Below, in pieces: positions 40,345 through 49,635 of a DNA stretch of 64,000 nt. Positions within the stretch are counted from its first letter, which is position 1; the number at the start of each line of letters is the position of its first letter. The notes under the pieces were generated by a model. It saw nothing but the letters and a program-made list of their open reading frames with translations. It had not been told where the DNA came from and made no database searches. Both the position numbers and the translations under genes were made by a program. The DNA is from Rhizomicrobium sp. (lineage in GTDB: Bacteria; Pseudomonadota; Alphaproteobacteria; Micropepsales; Micropepsaceae), in the NCBI GenBank assembly GCA_037200985.1, contig JBBCGJ010000001.1, forward strand, positions 3,882,756 to 3,946,755, written 5' to 3'.

Positions 40345-42294
40345 TCACCAGCCGCCGCCGCCACCACCGCCTCCACCGCCGCCGGAGAATCCGCCGCCGC
40401 CCGCGCCCGAGCCCGGTGCGACCGAGGCCGACGCGACCGCATTGCCGATCGATGCGCCGATGGACGAGACGAACATGGCGGTGCCGAGCGTGCTGAACGA
40501 AGCGCCCTGGTACCACATCGGCATGTAGGGATGGCTTCCTCCGCCGGCATCGCCGGTGCCGGCCGCCGCCGTCATGGCTTCGAATTTGCGGCTCCACGCG
40601 TTCTCGCAATCGAGCGCGATGGCATAGGGCAGGTAGGCCTCGAACATTTGCGGCGTGACCTCGGGCGGCTGCAAGGCTTCGAGGCGCGGCTGCTCGGCGG
40701 TTTTCAGGAACAGGGCGAATCCGTCGATCTCGTCGCGCAATTTCTGGCCGGCCAGAGTCGGCGCGCGCAGCAGCGCATAGAACGCGATCGCCGCCGCGCC
40801 TTCCGCCGCCAGGATCAGGATGGTCAGCGGCTGGATTGCGTCGTTCAGGAAGAACGTCACGCCGATCAGCGTCGCCACGAAGGGCAGGGCGCACAGCGTG
40901 CGCAACAGCGCGATGCCGAGATGCACGATGCGCGAGCCGGCGCCGCTCACGACATTGCGCCACGCCTGAAACGCGAAATAGGCGAACATGCCGGCCGCCA
41001 CGCCGAACAGTCCGCTCCACAGAAAGACGAGGAAGGCGCCGGAGGGATCGTCCGACAGCAGCGCGGCGGCGAGCGCGCTCAGGCCGATGACGCCCAGCCC
41101 CGGCCAGAACCAGGCCTGGTTGCGGTTGAAATAGACCTTCTCGTATTCGTCGCTCAGGTCTTTCTTCAGCGTCGCGATGGCGGCGGCGATGCGGCCATGG
41201 CTCGCCTGCGTCAACTCGCATTCGTCCTCGCCGAAGCCGAGCAGCGCGTCGAACACGCCGGCCTCGGGCGCCGAAAGCGTTTCGCGCGGCCCATCCGCGC
41301 GCCGGAGCGTGTAGACCGGTCCCAGGAAATGCTCGGTCTCCGCGATGGCGACGGCGCCCTTCACCGCCAATCCGACGAGCGTCGCGGCGAACGCCTTGCG
41401 GTCGTAGTGCATGCGATGGATAAAGCGCGCCGCGGCCGGCGAAAGCCCACGCGGCGGCGCGAACAGCGGCACGATGGTGCCGCGCTTCGGGTCGCGCCCG
41501 ACCAGTCCCCACGCGACGAGAAAATAGACGAACAGCAGGGTCAACCCCGCCAACGCGCCGGCCGCGCCTTCATTGTCGCGCAAAAGGAAACGCGCCTTAT
41601 CGCCTCGCGTCGGCGGCGCCACCGCGCCCTTGGCGAAGTCGATGGCGACCGTCAGGCCTTGATTGGGATCGAGGGCCGCCGTCGTCTCGAACGCCATGGC
41701 GTTCGGCGCCAGCTTCCGCGCGATGGCGTTGCCGGCGCGCGCGCCTTGCCCGCCGGTGAAGAAGTCCGCGCCGGTGATCGTCGCGCCCGGCGGCAGATGC
41801 ACCTCCGCCCGCACTCGGTCGATCCGGAAATCCCAGCCATTGCCGGTGACGTTCCAATAGATCTCGTCATGATCCTTGAGGAACGCGACCTGCCGGTCGG
41901 TGATGTAGCGGAAGCGGAAGACATGCGTCCCGCGGCTCAGCGTCGTGTCGGCGTCGCCCATCCTGAGGCGCCGCCCGTTCTCGATGCCGGATATGTCGGT
42001 GGGCGTGTCGCGGCCGTCCAGCGTCGCGCCGACCACGTCGAACGCGACATGCACATTGCCCGAGGCGCGATAGATCGTCGGGAAGTCGCGAAAGATGCCG
42101 TGGACGATGAAATCGCCCTGGGCGTTGACCGTGATCGTCTCCTCGACGTCGAGCCGGCCGTCGCGTTCCACCGCGACGTCGGCGCGATAGTCGACGATGC
42201 GCTCGATATCGTCGGCGCGCGCCGCGGATGCGGCGCAGGCGATGGCGAGAAGGACGAGGGCGCGCAGCGCGCTACCAGCCGCCGCCGCCGCCAC
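40345..42294 (-). CDS. DUF2207 membrane protein, copy B
   Basis: A 649-residue paralog of the gene to its right. The signal peptide (LRALVLLAIACAASAARA) is followed by the DUF2207 domain (YWNVTGNGWDFRIDRVRAEV), several helices (LAGLTLLFVYFLVAWGLVGR and others) and a tail of consecutive Gly ending in Trp. No ATG is available. The best start is GTG 42294, which overlaps the Gly-run codons of the upstream copy by 23 nt in another frame; a CTG at about 42267 is an alternative. Function unknown; DUF2207/TPM-tail proteins often accompany LemA. Confidence 0.8.
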   Translation of the reverse strand: MAAAAAGSALRALVLLAIACAASAARADDIERIVDYRADVAVERDGRLDVEETITVNAQGDFIVHGIFRDFPTIYRASGNVHVAFDVVGATLDGRDTPTDISGIENGRRLRMGDADTTLSRGTHVFRFRYITDRQVAFLKDHDEIYWNVTGNGWDFRIDRVRAEVHLPPGATITGADFFTGGQGARAGNAIARKLAPNAMAFETTAALDPNQGLTVAIDFAKGAVAPPTRGDKARFLLRDNEGAAGALAGLTLLFVYFLVAWGLVGRDPKRGTIVPLFAPPRGLSPAAARFIHRMHYDRKAFAATLVGLAVKGAVAIAETEHFLGPVYTLRRADGPRETLSAPEAGVFDALLGFGEDECELTQASHGRIAAAIATLKKDLSDEYEKVYFNRNQAWFWPGLGVIGLSALAAALLSDDPSGAFLVFLWSGLFGVAAGMFAYFAFQAWRNVVSGAGSRIVHLGIALLRTLCALPFVATLIGVTFFLNDAIQPLTILILAAEGAAAIAFYALLRAPTLAGQKLRDEIDGFALFLKTAEQPRLEALQPPEVTPQMFEAYLPYAIALDCENAWSRKFEAMTAAAGTGDAGGGSHPYMPMWYQGASFSTLGTAMFVSSIGASIGNAVASASVAPGSGAGGGGFSGGGGGGGGGGGW

Positions 42295-44293
42295 CGCCGC
42301 CGCCCCCGCCGGAGAACCCGCCGCCGCCCGATCCCGAACTCGATCCCGGCGCGGTCGAGGCGGACGCCGCGGCGCTGCCGATCGACGAGCCGATGGACGA
42401 GGCGAAGCCCGCCGTCCCGAGATTTCCGAAATTGCTTCCCGTGTACCAGACCGGCACGTAGCCGTAGTTGTTGTCCGCGCCCATGCCGGCAGCCGCGGCC
42501 TCCGCCTCGAATTTCCGGCTCCACTGGTTCTCGCAATCGAGCGCGATGGCATAGGGCAGGAATTTCTCGAACACCTCGGGCGTGACGTTGGGCGGGTGGA
42601 GCATTTCCAGCCGGTCCTTCTCGGCGGTGACGAGGAAGAGCTTGAAGCCGTCGATCTGGTCCAGGATCGCCGCGCCCGCCGCCGTCGGCGCCTTCAGCAG
42701 GTAATAGAAGACATAAGCGAGGACGCCGCCCGCCACCAGTGCCGCGAGGGAGGCGGACGAGACCGAGAGGCCGAACATGTAGAAGGCGAAGACGAGGCCG
42801 CCGGCGAAGGGGATCGCGAAGATGCTTGTCACCACCGCGCCCGCGAAATTCGCGACGCGCGATCCGGGGCCGGCGAACACGCTCACCCAGCCTTGCCAGG
42901 CCTGGTGCAGCAGGAAGGCCGCGGCCACCGACCAGACCGACACGAACAGCATGAGCGGGATCGCGGTGCCCGGCTCCTCCGCCAGCAGCGCCGAGGCGAG
43001 GCCCGTCAGGCCCAGGATCGCGAGGCCGCCGGCGAACCAGCCGGCATTGGTGACGAAATAATGCCGCTCGCACTCGTTCTTCAGCCCGTTCTTCAGCGCC
43101 GTGATGGCGCGCTGGATGACGGTATGATTGGTCTGCTTGAGTTCGATGGAATCCGTCGGGCTGTCGAACAGCGCATCCGCCATGGCGATCTCGTTCGGCG
43201 ACAGCCCGCAATCGCCCACCGTCTTGCCCGTCCGCGTCAGCGTATAGGTGCCGCCGTCCTCCGAGATGGTGAGGAAACCCTTCACCGCCATGTTGATGAG
43301 CGCCGCCGCGAACGCCTTGCGGTCATAGGCCATCTTGTGGATGAAGCGCACCGATTCCGGCGACAGGCCGGCCGGCGGCGCGAACAGCGGGATGATCGTG
43401 CCGCGCCTGGGATCGCGCCCCACATGCCACCAGGCGGCGAGATAGAAGATGGCGAGCACCAGCACGCCGAGCAGGGCGACGAAGGTCCCCGCATTGGCGA
43501 CGATGTAGTCGCGGCGCAATTCCTCCGCGCTCGGCGGCAGCACCGCGTTCTTGGCGAAGCCGACGGCGATGGTGAGGCCCTGATAGGCCTCCAGCGGCGC
43601 CGTCGTCACGAAGCGGATCGTGTCGCTCGAAAGCTGATCGGCGGTCGCGTTGCGGTCGGTCGAGCCCTGGCTGCCGGTATAGACCGCGTCCTGCAGGATG
43701 CTCGCGCCCTTGGGCAGGCGCACCGTCGCGGACGCCTTGTCGATCGGAAGCACCCAGCCATTGCCGGTGACGTTCCAGTAGAGCTCGTCGTATTTGACGA
43801 AGAAGCCGATCTGCCGCGCCGTGATGTAGGTCAGCACATAGGTGTGGTCGCCGACGTCGACATAGGTGTCCTTGTCGCCGATCTTCACGCGCACGCCGTT
43901 GTCGATGCTCTCGGTCGCATAGGGCTCGTCGTGCCCGTCCATCGTCACGCCCACGACGTCGAAGCGCACATGCACGTTCGCGCCGTGCCGGTCGGTGTAG
44001 CGGGTCGGGAAGTCGCGATAGATGCCGTGCTTGATCACGTCGTCCGCGGCATGGACCTGGATGGTCTCGACCACGGTCATCGTGCCGTTGCGCGCCACCG
44101 TGATGTCGCTGTCGAAGGCGATGATGCGCTCGGTGTCGTTGCGCGGATCGACCGCGGCCGCCGGCGGTTCCGCGGGCTCCGGACGCTCCGGCACGGTGCC
44201 GCGGCGATGCAGGGGTTCGCTGGTTTCGGATTGCTGGGCGGCGGCGGGTAGGACCGCGAGGGCGAACAGCAGCGCGAGCACGCTGCGCAGCAT
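42272..44293 (-). CDS. DUF2207 membrane protein, copy A
   Basis: A 673-residue protein with signal peptide (LRSVLALLFALAVLPAAAQQ), an extra acidic/Pro linker (PERPEPAEPPAAA), DUF2207 (YWNVTGNGWVLPIDKASATV), helices such as VALLGVLVLAIFYLAAWWHV, KMAYDRKAFAAALINMAVKG and DCENQWSRKFEAEA, and a Gly-rich tail ending GW. About half of the positions match copy B by eye. It starts overlapping the lemA stop (TGATG). The two copies arose by duplication, probably in this lineage. Confidence 0.85.
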   Translation of the reverse strand: MLRSVLALLFALAVLPAAAQQSETSEPLHRRGTVPERPEPAEPPAAAVDPRNDTERIIAFDSDITVARNGTMTVVETIQVHAADDVIKHGIYRDFPTRYTDRHGANVHVRFDVVGVTMDGHDEPYATESIDNGVRVKIGDKDTYVDVGDHTYVLTYITARQIGFFVKYDELYWNVTGNGWVLPIDKASATVRLPKGASILQDAVYTGSQGSTDRNATADQLSSDTIRFVTTAPLEAYQGLTIAVGFAKNAVLPPSAEELRRDYIVANAGTFVALLGVLVLAIFYLAAWWHVGRDPRRGTIIPLFAPPAGLSPESVRFIHKMAYDRKAFAAALINMAVKGFLTISEDGGTYTLTRTGKTVGDCGLSPNEIAMADALFDSPTDSIELKQTNHTVIQRAITALKNGLKNECERHYFVTNAGWFAGGLAILGLTGLASALLAEEPGTAIPLMLFVSVWSVAAAFLLHQAWQGWVSVFAGPGSRVANFAGAVVTSIFAIPFAGGLVFAFYMFGLSVSSASLAALVAGGVLAYVFYYLLKAPTAAGAAILDQIDGFKLFLVTAEKDRLEMLHPPNVTPEVFEKFLPYAIALDCENQWSRKFEAEAAAAGMGADNNYGYVPVWYTGSNFGNLGTAGFASSIGSSIGSAAASASTAPGSSSGSGGGGFSGGGGGGGGGGGW

Positions 44294-44844
44294 CAGCCGA
44301 ACGAGACCTTCGGCGCGTTGCGGTCGGCGGGGTTGTCGAGCTGGAAGAACTGCGCCGCGGTGAAGCCGGTCGCATTGGCGACGAGGTTGGAGGGGAATTG
44401 CTGCACGCTGACGTTCAGGTTGCGCACCGCGCCGTTGTAATAGCGCCGCGCGAGCTGGATCTGGTCTTCGAGATCGGCAAGCTCGGTCTGGAGCTGCTGG
44501 AAATTCGTCGACGCCTTCAGCTCGGGATAGGCCTCGGCCACCGCCATGATCTTGCCGATCGCCGCGGTGATCGCCTGTTCGGACGCCGCGCGCTGCGCCG
44601 GGTCCTGGCTGCCGCCTTGGCTGCGCAGCCGCGCCAGTTCGTCGAAAGTGGTGCGTTCATGCGTGGCATAGCCCTTCACCGTCTCGACCAGGTTCGGGAT
44701 CAGGTCGGCGCGGCGCTTGAGCTGGGCATCGATGCCGCTCCAGCCTTCCGCCACCATGGCGCGGCGCGAGACCAGGCCGTTATAGGTCAGGATCGCCCAC
44801 AGGACGACGACCACGACGACGGCGATGACGAGGTAAAGGACCAT
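44293..44844 (-). CDS. lemA: LemA family protein
   Basis: A 183-residue protein: one N-terminal helix (LYLVIAVVVVVVLWAILTYN), then NGLVSRRAMVAEGWSGIDAQ, LKRRADLIPNLVETVKGYAT and YYNGAVRNLNVSVQQFPSN, all LemA hallmarks. It is a membrane-anchored four-helix protein of unknown molecular function, often next to DUF2207/TPM genes, as here. It is the first gene of a lemA-DUF2207-DUF2207 operon. Confidence 0.93.
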   Translation of the reverse strand: MVLYLVIAVVVVVVLWAILTYNGLVSRRAMVAEGWSGIDAQLKRRADLIPNLVETVKGYATHERTTFDELARLRSQGGSQDPAQRAASEQAITAAIGKIMAVAEAYPELKASTNFQQLQTELADLEDQIQLARRYYNGAVRNLNVSVQQFPSNLVANATGFTAAQFFQLDNPADRNAPKVSFG

Positions 44845-44896
44845 GCGGCGAAGCTAGCCGCTTCGCCGCTCGGCGTCCATGCCGGAACGGGCGTCT

Positions 44897-45238
44897 CTAG
44901 CGGTCGAGGATCAGTGACCGCGCGGCATGCGCGATGGCGATGGCGACGGCGAAGATCACGCCATAGGCCAGAAGCGTCAGCATGTGCAGCTCCTGGAAGG
45001 CCTTCCAGTCGGCGGTCGCATAGGCCGAGGCGTTCTGCTTGCCGATGGTGATCGCCACCGCATATTCGACCAGCGCGAAGGCGACGAGGGCCACGACCGT
45101 GGCCGAGACCACTGAGCCGAAGCTCTGCATCAAATAACCGGCGCCCAGCGCGATGACCGCCATGATCGCCAGCGTCTTCCAGTCGGAGGACAGGACGACG
45201 TCGTGGATGGCGTGCCAGATATCCATGAGAAAAGGCAT
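44897..45238 (-). CDS. Small membrane protein of unknown function
   Basis: A 113-residue protein with about three helices (LAIMAVIALGAGYLMQSFGS, VVSATVVALVAFALVEYAVA, LLAYGVIFAVAIAIAHAARS). ATG 45238, with a second in-frame ATG four codons on. No family recognised. It is 52 bp upstream of lemA on the same strand and may belong to that unit. Confidence 0.55.
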   Translation of the reverse strand: MPFLMDIWHAIHDVVLSSDWKTLAIMAVIALGAGYLMQSFGSVVSATVVALVAFALVEYAVAITIGKQNASAYATADWKAFQELHMLTLLAYGVIFAVAIAIAHAARSLILDR

Positions 45239-45378
45239 GAGACCCCCGTGTGACAGACGCTTCGCGCGAACAGCTTCGGGGCCACCCCGGACCCGTGCTG
45301 CTTGTTAAGGGATCATACACCAGTTCCGATCTGCCGAGAATTCAGGCAGCGGGAAAATCCATCAATGACGATTGAGGG

Positions 45379-46161
45379 TTAACGCAGCCCCGCCGCCACC
45401 AGAGGCGCCCCGGACCGGCCGTGCAGCTGCAGCGCAAGGGACTCGATGGCGGTCGCCGCGAGCGTCTGCGGGAAGAGCGCGAGCAGCGGGCTTTGCCGCC
45501 GGACGGCCTCGGAAACCCGCGCATCGTGGGGGATATGCCCGAGATAGTCCGGCGTGCATTTCAGGAAGGCGCGCGCCGAATTCATCAGCGCCTCGGCGAT
45601 GCGCCGGCCCTCGGTGGCGTTCAGCGCCATGTTGACGACAAGTTGCGGCACGCGTGTCGTTGTGCGGCGCAGCAAGAGTTTTGCGAACGCGTAGGCGTCG
45701 GTCAGCGACGAGGGATCGGGCGTCACCACCAGAAGGACATCGTCGGCATGGGCGGCGAAGGTCATGATCCGCGCGTCGACGCCGGCGCCCAGGTCGATCA
45801 GCACGCGGTCGTACTGCCCCGCCTGCGCCACCGCCTCGATCAGTCTCTCGATCGCGTCCTCGCCGGCATCGGCGAGCGCGCCCGAGCCGGACGGCGCCGC
45901 GAGAATGTCGAAACTGTTGTGCGGCCCGCAGGCGACGCGCGCCACGGCCTCTTTCAGGGTCTTGCGGCCCGCGAGCAGGGCGCCGAGATCGCCGGTTTCG
46001 GAAAGCCCCAGATGCACGCCGGCATTTGACAGGCCGAGATCGGCATCGCACAGAAGAACGCGCTCGCCGCGATGCGCCAGCGCATGCGCGAGACTGACCG
46101 CGATCAGGGTCTTGCCGGTGCCGCCCTTGCCCGAGCCGATGGCCGTCAGACGAGTCGTCAT
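45379..46161 (-). CDS. flhG: FlhG/FleN-like MinD-type ATPase
   Basis: A 260-residue ParA/MinD-family ATPase. The deviant Walker A is GSGKGGTGKTLIAVSLAHAL; DADLGLSNAGVHLGLSE matches the FlhG/YlxH form; YDRVLIDLGAGVDARIMTF is Walker B. ATGA overlap with flhF places it as the flagellar number regulator that opposes FlhF at the pole. Length is slightly short compared with FleN (about 280-300) because the N-terminal FleQ-like peptide is absent. Confidence 0.88.
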   Translation of the reverse strand: MTTRLTAIGSGKGGTGKTLIAVSLAHALAHRGERVLLCDADLGLSNAGVHLGLSETGDLGALLAGRKTLKEAVARVACGPHNSFDILAAPSGSGALADAGEDAIERLIEAVAQAGQYDRVLIDLGAGVDARIMTFAAHADDVLLVVTPDPSSLTDAYAFAKLLLRRTTTRVPQLVVNMALNATEGRRIAEALMNSARAFLKCTPDYLGHIPHDARVSEAVRRQSPLLALFPQTLAATAIESLALQLHGRSGAPLVAAGLR

Positions 46162-47183
46162 TGTGCGCTCCGTTGTTCGTCGAGCAGGTGCCGCGCCAGC
46201 GTCAGCGAGGTCGGCAATTCCAATCCGCCCGCGATGAAGGGCGAGCGGGTGACATGGGCGAGGGGAAGGTCCTGCGCCGCCACCGCGATCAGCGCGCCGG
46301 CGCGGCGCGCCAGGTCGGCCTGGGTGACGATGAGGCGCTTGGCGCCGAGCGCCGCAAGCGCCTGCGCGATCTCGGCGGCCTCTTCCGCGTCGTTCAGCGC
46401 CGAGACGACGCCGATGGCTTCGAGCTTGGGCGTCTGGGCGAGGGCGGCGAAGGCGGTGCGCGCCCGGGCGTCGCGCGGATCGAAGCCGGCGGTATCGACG
46501 ATGACGAAGGTCTTCTTGGAAATGCATTCGCCGACCAGCGCGTTCAGCTCGGCGGCGCTGTCGGCGGTGGTGACGGCGCAGTCGAGATGGCGCGCGAAGG
46601 TCTCCAGCCGCGCCACCGCGCCGGCCCCGGCGGAGTCGGAGGCGACGAGCGTGATGCGGCGGCCTTCGAGCCGCGCATGGGCCGCGATCTTGGCCGCGAC
46701 GGCGGTCTTGCCGGCGCCATTGGGTCCGACCAGCAGCAGCGCCGTAACGGCGGCCATGTCGATCGGATGGGGCTTGAAGCGCTTGTCGAGAGCGAAGGCC
46801 AGCGCCAGCGTCATGTCGGTGAGCTGCGCCTTGGCGGCGGTTTCGGCCAGGCCGTGGGCGAGCGCGTCGGGCAGGCGGTGGCGGGCGAGCGCGGCGAGAA
46901 GCTCGGTGCGACCGAACGACAGGCGCGCCTTGGTTTCGCCGGCGCCGCGCAGGCGGCGCAGCAGGCCCTCGCGATAATGCAGGTCGAAATCGGCGACCGG
47001 CGATGCGGTCTCGGTCGGCGGCGCCGGTTCGTCGGGGTCGGAGGTATCCAGCGCCGCGCGCACCATAACGCCGCCGCTCTTGGCTTTCTCGGACGCGATG
47101 ATGACCGCCTCCGGCCCCATATCGGCGCGCACGGTGGCGAGCGCTTCTTTCATGTCCTTGGCGAGGAAGGTACGAAGTTGCAT
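46158..47183 (-). CDS. flhF: Flagellar placement GTPase FlhF
   Basis: A 341-residue SRP-like GTPase. The N-terminal segment MQLRTFLAKDMKEALATVRA with GPEAVIIASEKAKSGGV is the FlhF start. The G domain has GPNGAGKTAVAAKIA (G1), DTAGFDPRDARARTAFAALA (G3) and VVSALNDAEEA. FlhF recruits FliF at the pole. The middle basic region is shorter than in gamma-proteobacterial FlhF. It is followed by flhG through ATGA; a repeat element separates it from flhA. Confidence 0.9.
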   Translation of the reverse strand: MQLRTFLAKDMKEALATVRADMGPEAVIIASEKAKSGGVMVRAALDTSDPDEPAPPTETASPVADFDLHYREGLLRRLRGAGETKARLSFGRTELLAALARHRLPDALAHGLAETAAKAQLTDMTLALAFALDKRFKPHPIDMAAVTALLLVGPNGAGKTAVAAKIAAHARLEGRRITLVASDSAGAGAVARLETFARHLDCAVTTADSAAELNALVGECISKKTFVIVDTAGFDPRDARARTAFAALAQTPKLEAIGVVSALNDAEEAAEIAQALAALGAKRLIVTQADLARRAGALIAVAAQDLPLAHVTRSPFIAGGLELPTSLTLARHLLDEQRSAQ

Positions 47184-47204
47184 CTACGAGACCTCACCCT
47201 GCGC

Positions 47205-47333
47205 TTTTCCTCCCCCGCTGTTGCGGGGGAGGTGCCGAGCGAAGCGAGGCGGAGGGGGCCCGCCGTGCCCCCTCCGTCGCGCCTTCGCTTCGCTGCGGCG
47301 CGCCACCTCCCCCGCAACAGCGGGGGAGGAAAA
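47205..47333. repeat. CCTCCCCCGC palindromic repeat, left of flhA
   Basis: A 129-bp non-coding unit with long inverted ends (TTTTCCTCCCCCGCTGTTGC with CGGGGGAGGTG; GCGGGGGAGGAAAA at the other end) and an inner GGAGGGGGC/GCCCCCTCC dyad. It matches the reverse complement of the unit at 49501-49617 along nearly its whole length, so the two are inverted copies flanking flhA. On the flagellar transcript it would form strong hairpins between flhA and flhF. Confidence 0.8.
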
Positions 47334-47359
47334 CAAGTCGCGCGAACCGACCAAAATCA

Positions 47360-49486
47360 TCACACCTGCCCCATCGTGCGAAGTTTTACCGAGGCGTGGA
47401 TCTCGTTCTGCGACATCACCACGGTCTGCGAACGGAAGCGTTCGACGATGGAGCGCACGAAGGGCCGCACCTGCGGGCTGGTCAGCAGCACCGGCACCTC
47501 GCCCTTGCTGCTCGCCTCGTCGAAGCGGTCGCGCACCGTCTGGATGAACGCCTGGAGCTGCGACGGCGCCATGGCGAGCTGGCGGTCCTCGCCCTGGCCG
47601 ACGATCGACTCCGCGAAGGCCTGCTCCCAGGCCGGCGACAGCGCGACCAGCGGCAGGTAGCCGCCCGGCGACAGGTTGGCGTGGCAGAGCTGGCGTGCCA
47701 GCCGGGTGCGGACATGCTCGGTGATGTACATCGCGTTCTTGGTGTGGCCGACCGCTTCGGCGATGCCTTCCAGGATCGCCGGCAGGTCGCGGATCGAGAC
47801 GCGCTCGCCGAGCAGGGTCTGCAGCACGCGCTGCACGCCCGTCACCGCGATCTGCGACGGGATCAGCTCGTCCACCAGCTTCTTGTTCTCCGGCGGCAGG
47901 TCGTCGAGCAGCTTCTTGGTCTCGGCATAGGAGAGCAGCTCCGACATATGCGACTTGAGCACCTCGGTCAGATGCGTCGTCAGCACCGTGCCGGGATCGA
48001 CCACGGTATAGCCCTTGAAGCTCGCCTGTTCGCGCAGCGCCTGGCTCACCCAGGTCGCCGGCAGGCCGAAGGCCGGCTCGGTGGTGTGCGTGCCGGGCAG
48101 GTCGACCGGCAGGCCCTTGGGATCCATGACCAAGAGGCTGCCCGGATAAAGATCGCCGCGGCCCGAATCCACTTCCTTGACGCGGATGCGGTACTCATTG
48201 GCGCCGAGCTGCATGTTGTCCAGGATGCGCACCGCCGGCATGACGAACCCCATCTCGGTGGCGAGCTGGCGGCGCAGCGCCTTGATCTGGTCGGTGATGC
48301 GGTGGCCCTTCACGTCGTTGATCAGCGGCAGGAGGCCATAGCCCAATTCGACGCGCAGGAGGTCGAGCGCCAGCGCGGTGGAGATCGGCTCCTCCTTGGA
48401 GGTCTCCGCGGTCTTGCTCTTTTCCTCCTCGGCGCGCTCGACGGCCGCGATCGCGTCCTTCTTCTTATAGGCGACATAGGCGAGGCCGCCGGCGCCGCCC
48501 GCCAGTCCCAGGAAGACCAGCGTCGGCATGCCGGGCAACAGGCCGATGATGCCCATCACGGCCGAGGCCATGCCGAGCGCCTGCGGGTAGTAGGAAAGCT
48601 GGCCGATCAGCGCCTTGTCGGTGGCGCCCTCGACGCCGGCCTTGGAGACCATCAGGCCCGCCGCGGTGGAGACGATCAGGGCCGGCATCTGGCTGACCAG
48701 GCCGTCGCCGACGGTGAGCAGCGTATAGGTCTGCGAGGCGTCCACGAAGCTGACGCCGTGCTGCGCCACGCCGATGATGATGCCGCCGATCACGTTGATC
48801 GCCACGATCATCAGGCCGGCGATGGCGTCGCCGCGCACGAATTTGCTGGCGCCGTCCATGGCGCCGAAGAAGTTCGATTCCGCCTCCAGGTCCTTGCGGC
48901 GCCGCTTGGCCTCCTTCTCGTCGATCAGGCCGGCGGAGAGGTCGGCGTCGACCGCCATCTGCTTGCCGGGCATCGCGTCCAGGCTGAAGCGCGCCGCGAC
49001 TTCGGCGATTCGGCCCGAGCCCTTGGTGATGACGATGAAGTTCACGATCACCAGGATGGCGAACACGATCAGGCCGATGACGAAATTGCCGCCCATGATC
49101 AGCTTGCCGAACGCCTGGATGACATAACCGGACGCGGCGGTGCCCTCGTTGCCGTGGCCGAGGATCAGCCGCGTCGAGGCGAGGTTGAGCGCCAGCCGCA
49201 GCATCGTGGTGATGAGCAGGATGGTGGGGAAGGAGCTGAATTCCAGCGGCTTTCGGATGAACACCGCCGTCATCAGGATCAGGATCGAGAAGCTGAGCGA
49301 CAGCGCCAGCGAGATGTCGAGCAGCCAGGGCGGCAGCGGCAGCAGCAGCACGACGAGGATCGCCATGATGCCGATGGCGAGCGCCAGGTCGGAGCGCTTG
49401 AGGATGTCGACGATCTGGCCGGCGCTGAAGTTGAACGCGCCGGCGGCGGGCGCGGCGGTCGTATTGGCGGCGGAAACGTCAGCCAT
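47360..49486 (-). CDS. flhA: Flagellar export gate protein FlhA
   Basis: A 708-residue FlhA. N-terminal half: eight helices including LALAIGIMAILVVLLLPLPP and the conserved FHIPEP-like cytoplasmic loop region (KGSGRIAEVAARFSLDAMPG, KQMAVDADLSAGLIDEKEAK). C-terminal cytoplasmic domain begins after the basic linker (KKKDAIAAVERAEEEKSK) and includes IDVGYG-type RVELGYGLLPLINDVKG. Length is normal. It forms the nonameric export gate ring. Start ATG 49486. Flanked on both sides by repeat elements. Confidence 0.96.
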   Translation of the reverse strand: MADVSAANTTAAPAAGAFNFSAGQIVDILKRSDLALAIGIMAILVVLLLPLPPWLLDISLALSLSFSILILMTAVFIRKPLEFSSFPTILLITTMLRLALNLASTRLILGHGNEGTAASGYVIQAFGKLIMGGNFVIGLIVFAILVIVNFIVITKGSGRIAEVAARFSLDAMPGKQMAVDADLSAGLIDEKEAKRRRKDLEAESNFFGAMDGASKFVRGDAIAGLMIVAINVIGGIIIGVAQHGVSFVDASQTYTLLTVGDGLVSQMPALIVSTAAGLMVSKAGVEGATDKALIGQLSYYPQALGMASAVMGIIGLLPGMPTLVFLGLAGGAGGLAYVAYKKKDAIAAVERAEEEKSKTAETSKEEPISTALALDLLRVELGYGLLPLINDVKGHRITDQIKALRRQLATEMGFVMPAVRILDNMQLGANEYRIRVKEVDSGRGDLYPGSLLVMDPKGLPVDLPGTHTTEPAFGLPATWVSQALREQASFKGYTVVDPGTVLTTHLTEVLKSHMSELLSYAETKKLLDDLPPENKKLVDELIPSQIAVTGVQRVLQTLLGERVSIRDLPAILEGIAEAVGHTKNAMYITEHVRTRLARQLCHANLSPGGYLPLVALSPAWEQAFAESIVGQGEDRQLAMAPSQLQAFIQTVRDRFDEASSKGEVPVLLTSPQVRPFVRSIVERFRSQTVVMSQNEIHASVKLRTMGQV

Positions 49487-49500
49487 GGATCACCGCGGTG

Positions 49501-49617
49501 TTTCCTCCCCCGCGTTTGCGGGGGAGGTGGCACGCCGAAGCGCAGCGTAGGCGTGACGGAGGGGGCCCCTCCGCCTCGCTGCGCTCGGCACCTCCCCCGC
49601 AACAGCGGGGGAGGAAA
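49501..49617. repeat. CCTCCCCCGC palindromic repeat, right of flhA
   Basis: A 117-bp unit between flhA and flbD, inverted copy of the element at 47205-47333: same TTTCCTCCCCCGC...GCGGGGGAGGAAA ends and the same inner GAGCG(C/A)AGCGAGGCGGAGGGG block in reverse orientation. No coding sequence. Confidence 0.8.
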
Positions 49618-49635
49618 ATGTATGCGCGATCGCGT

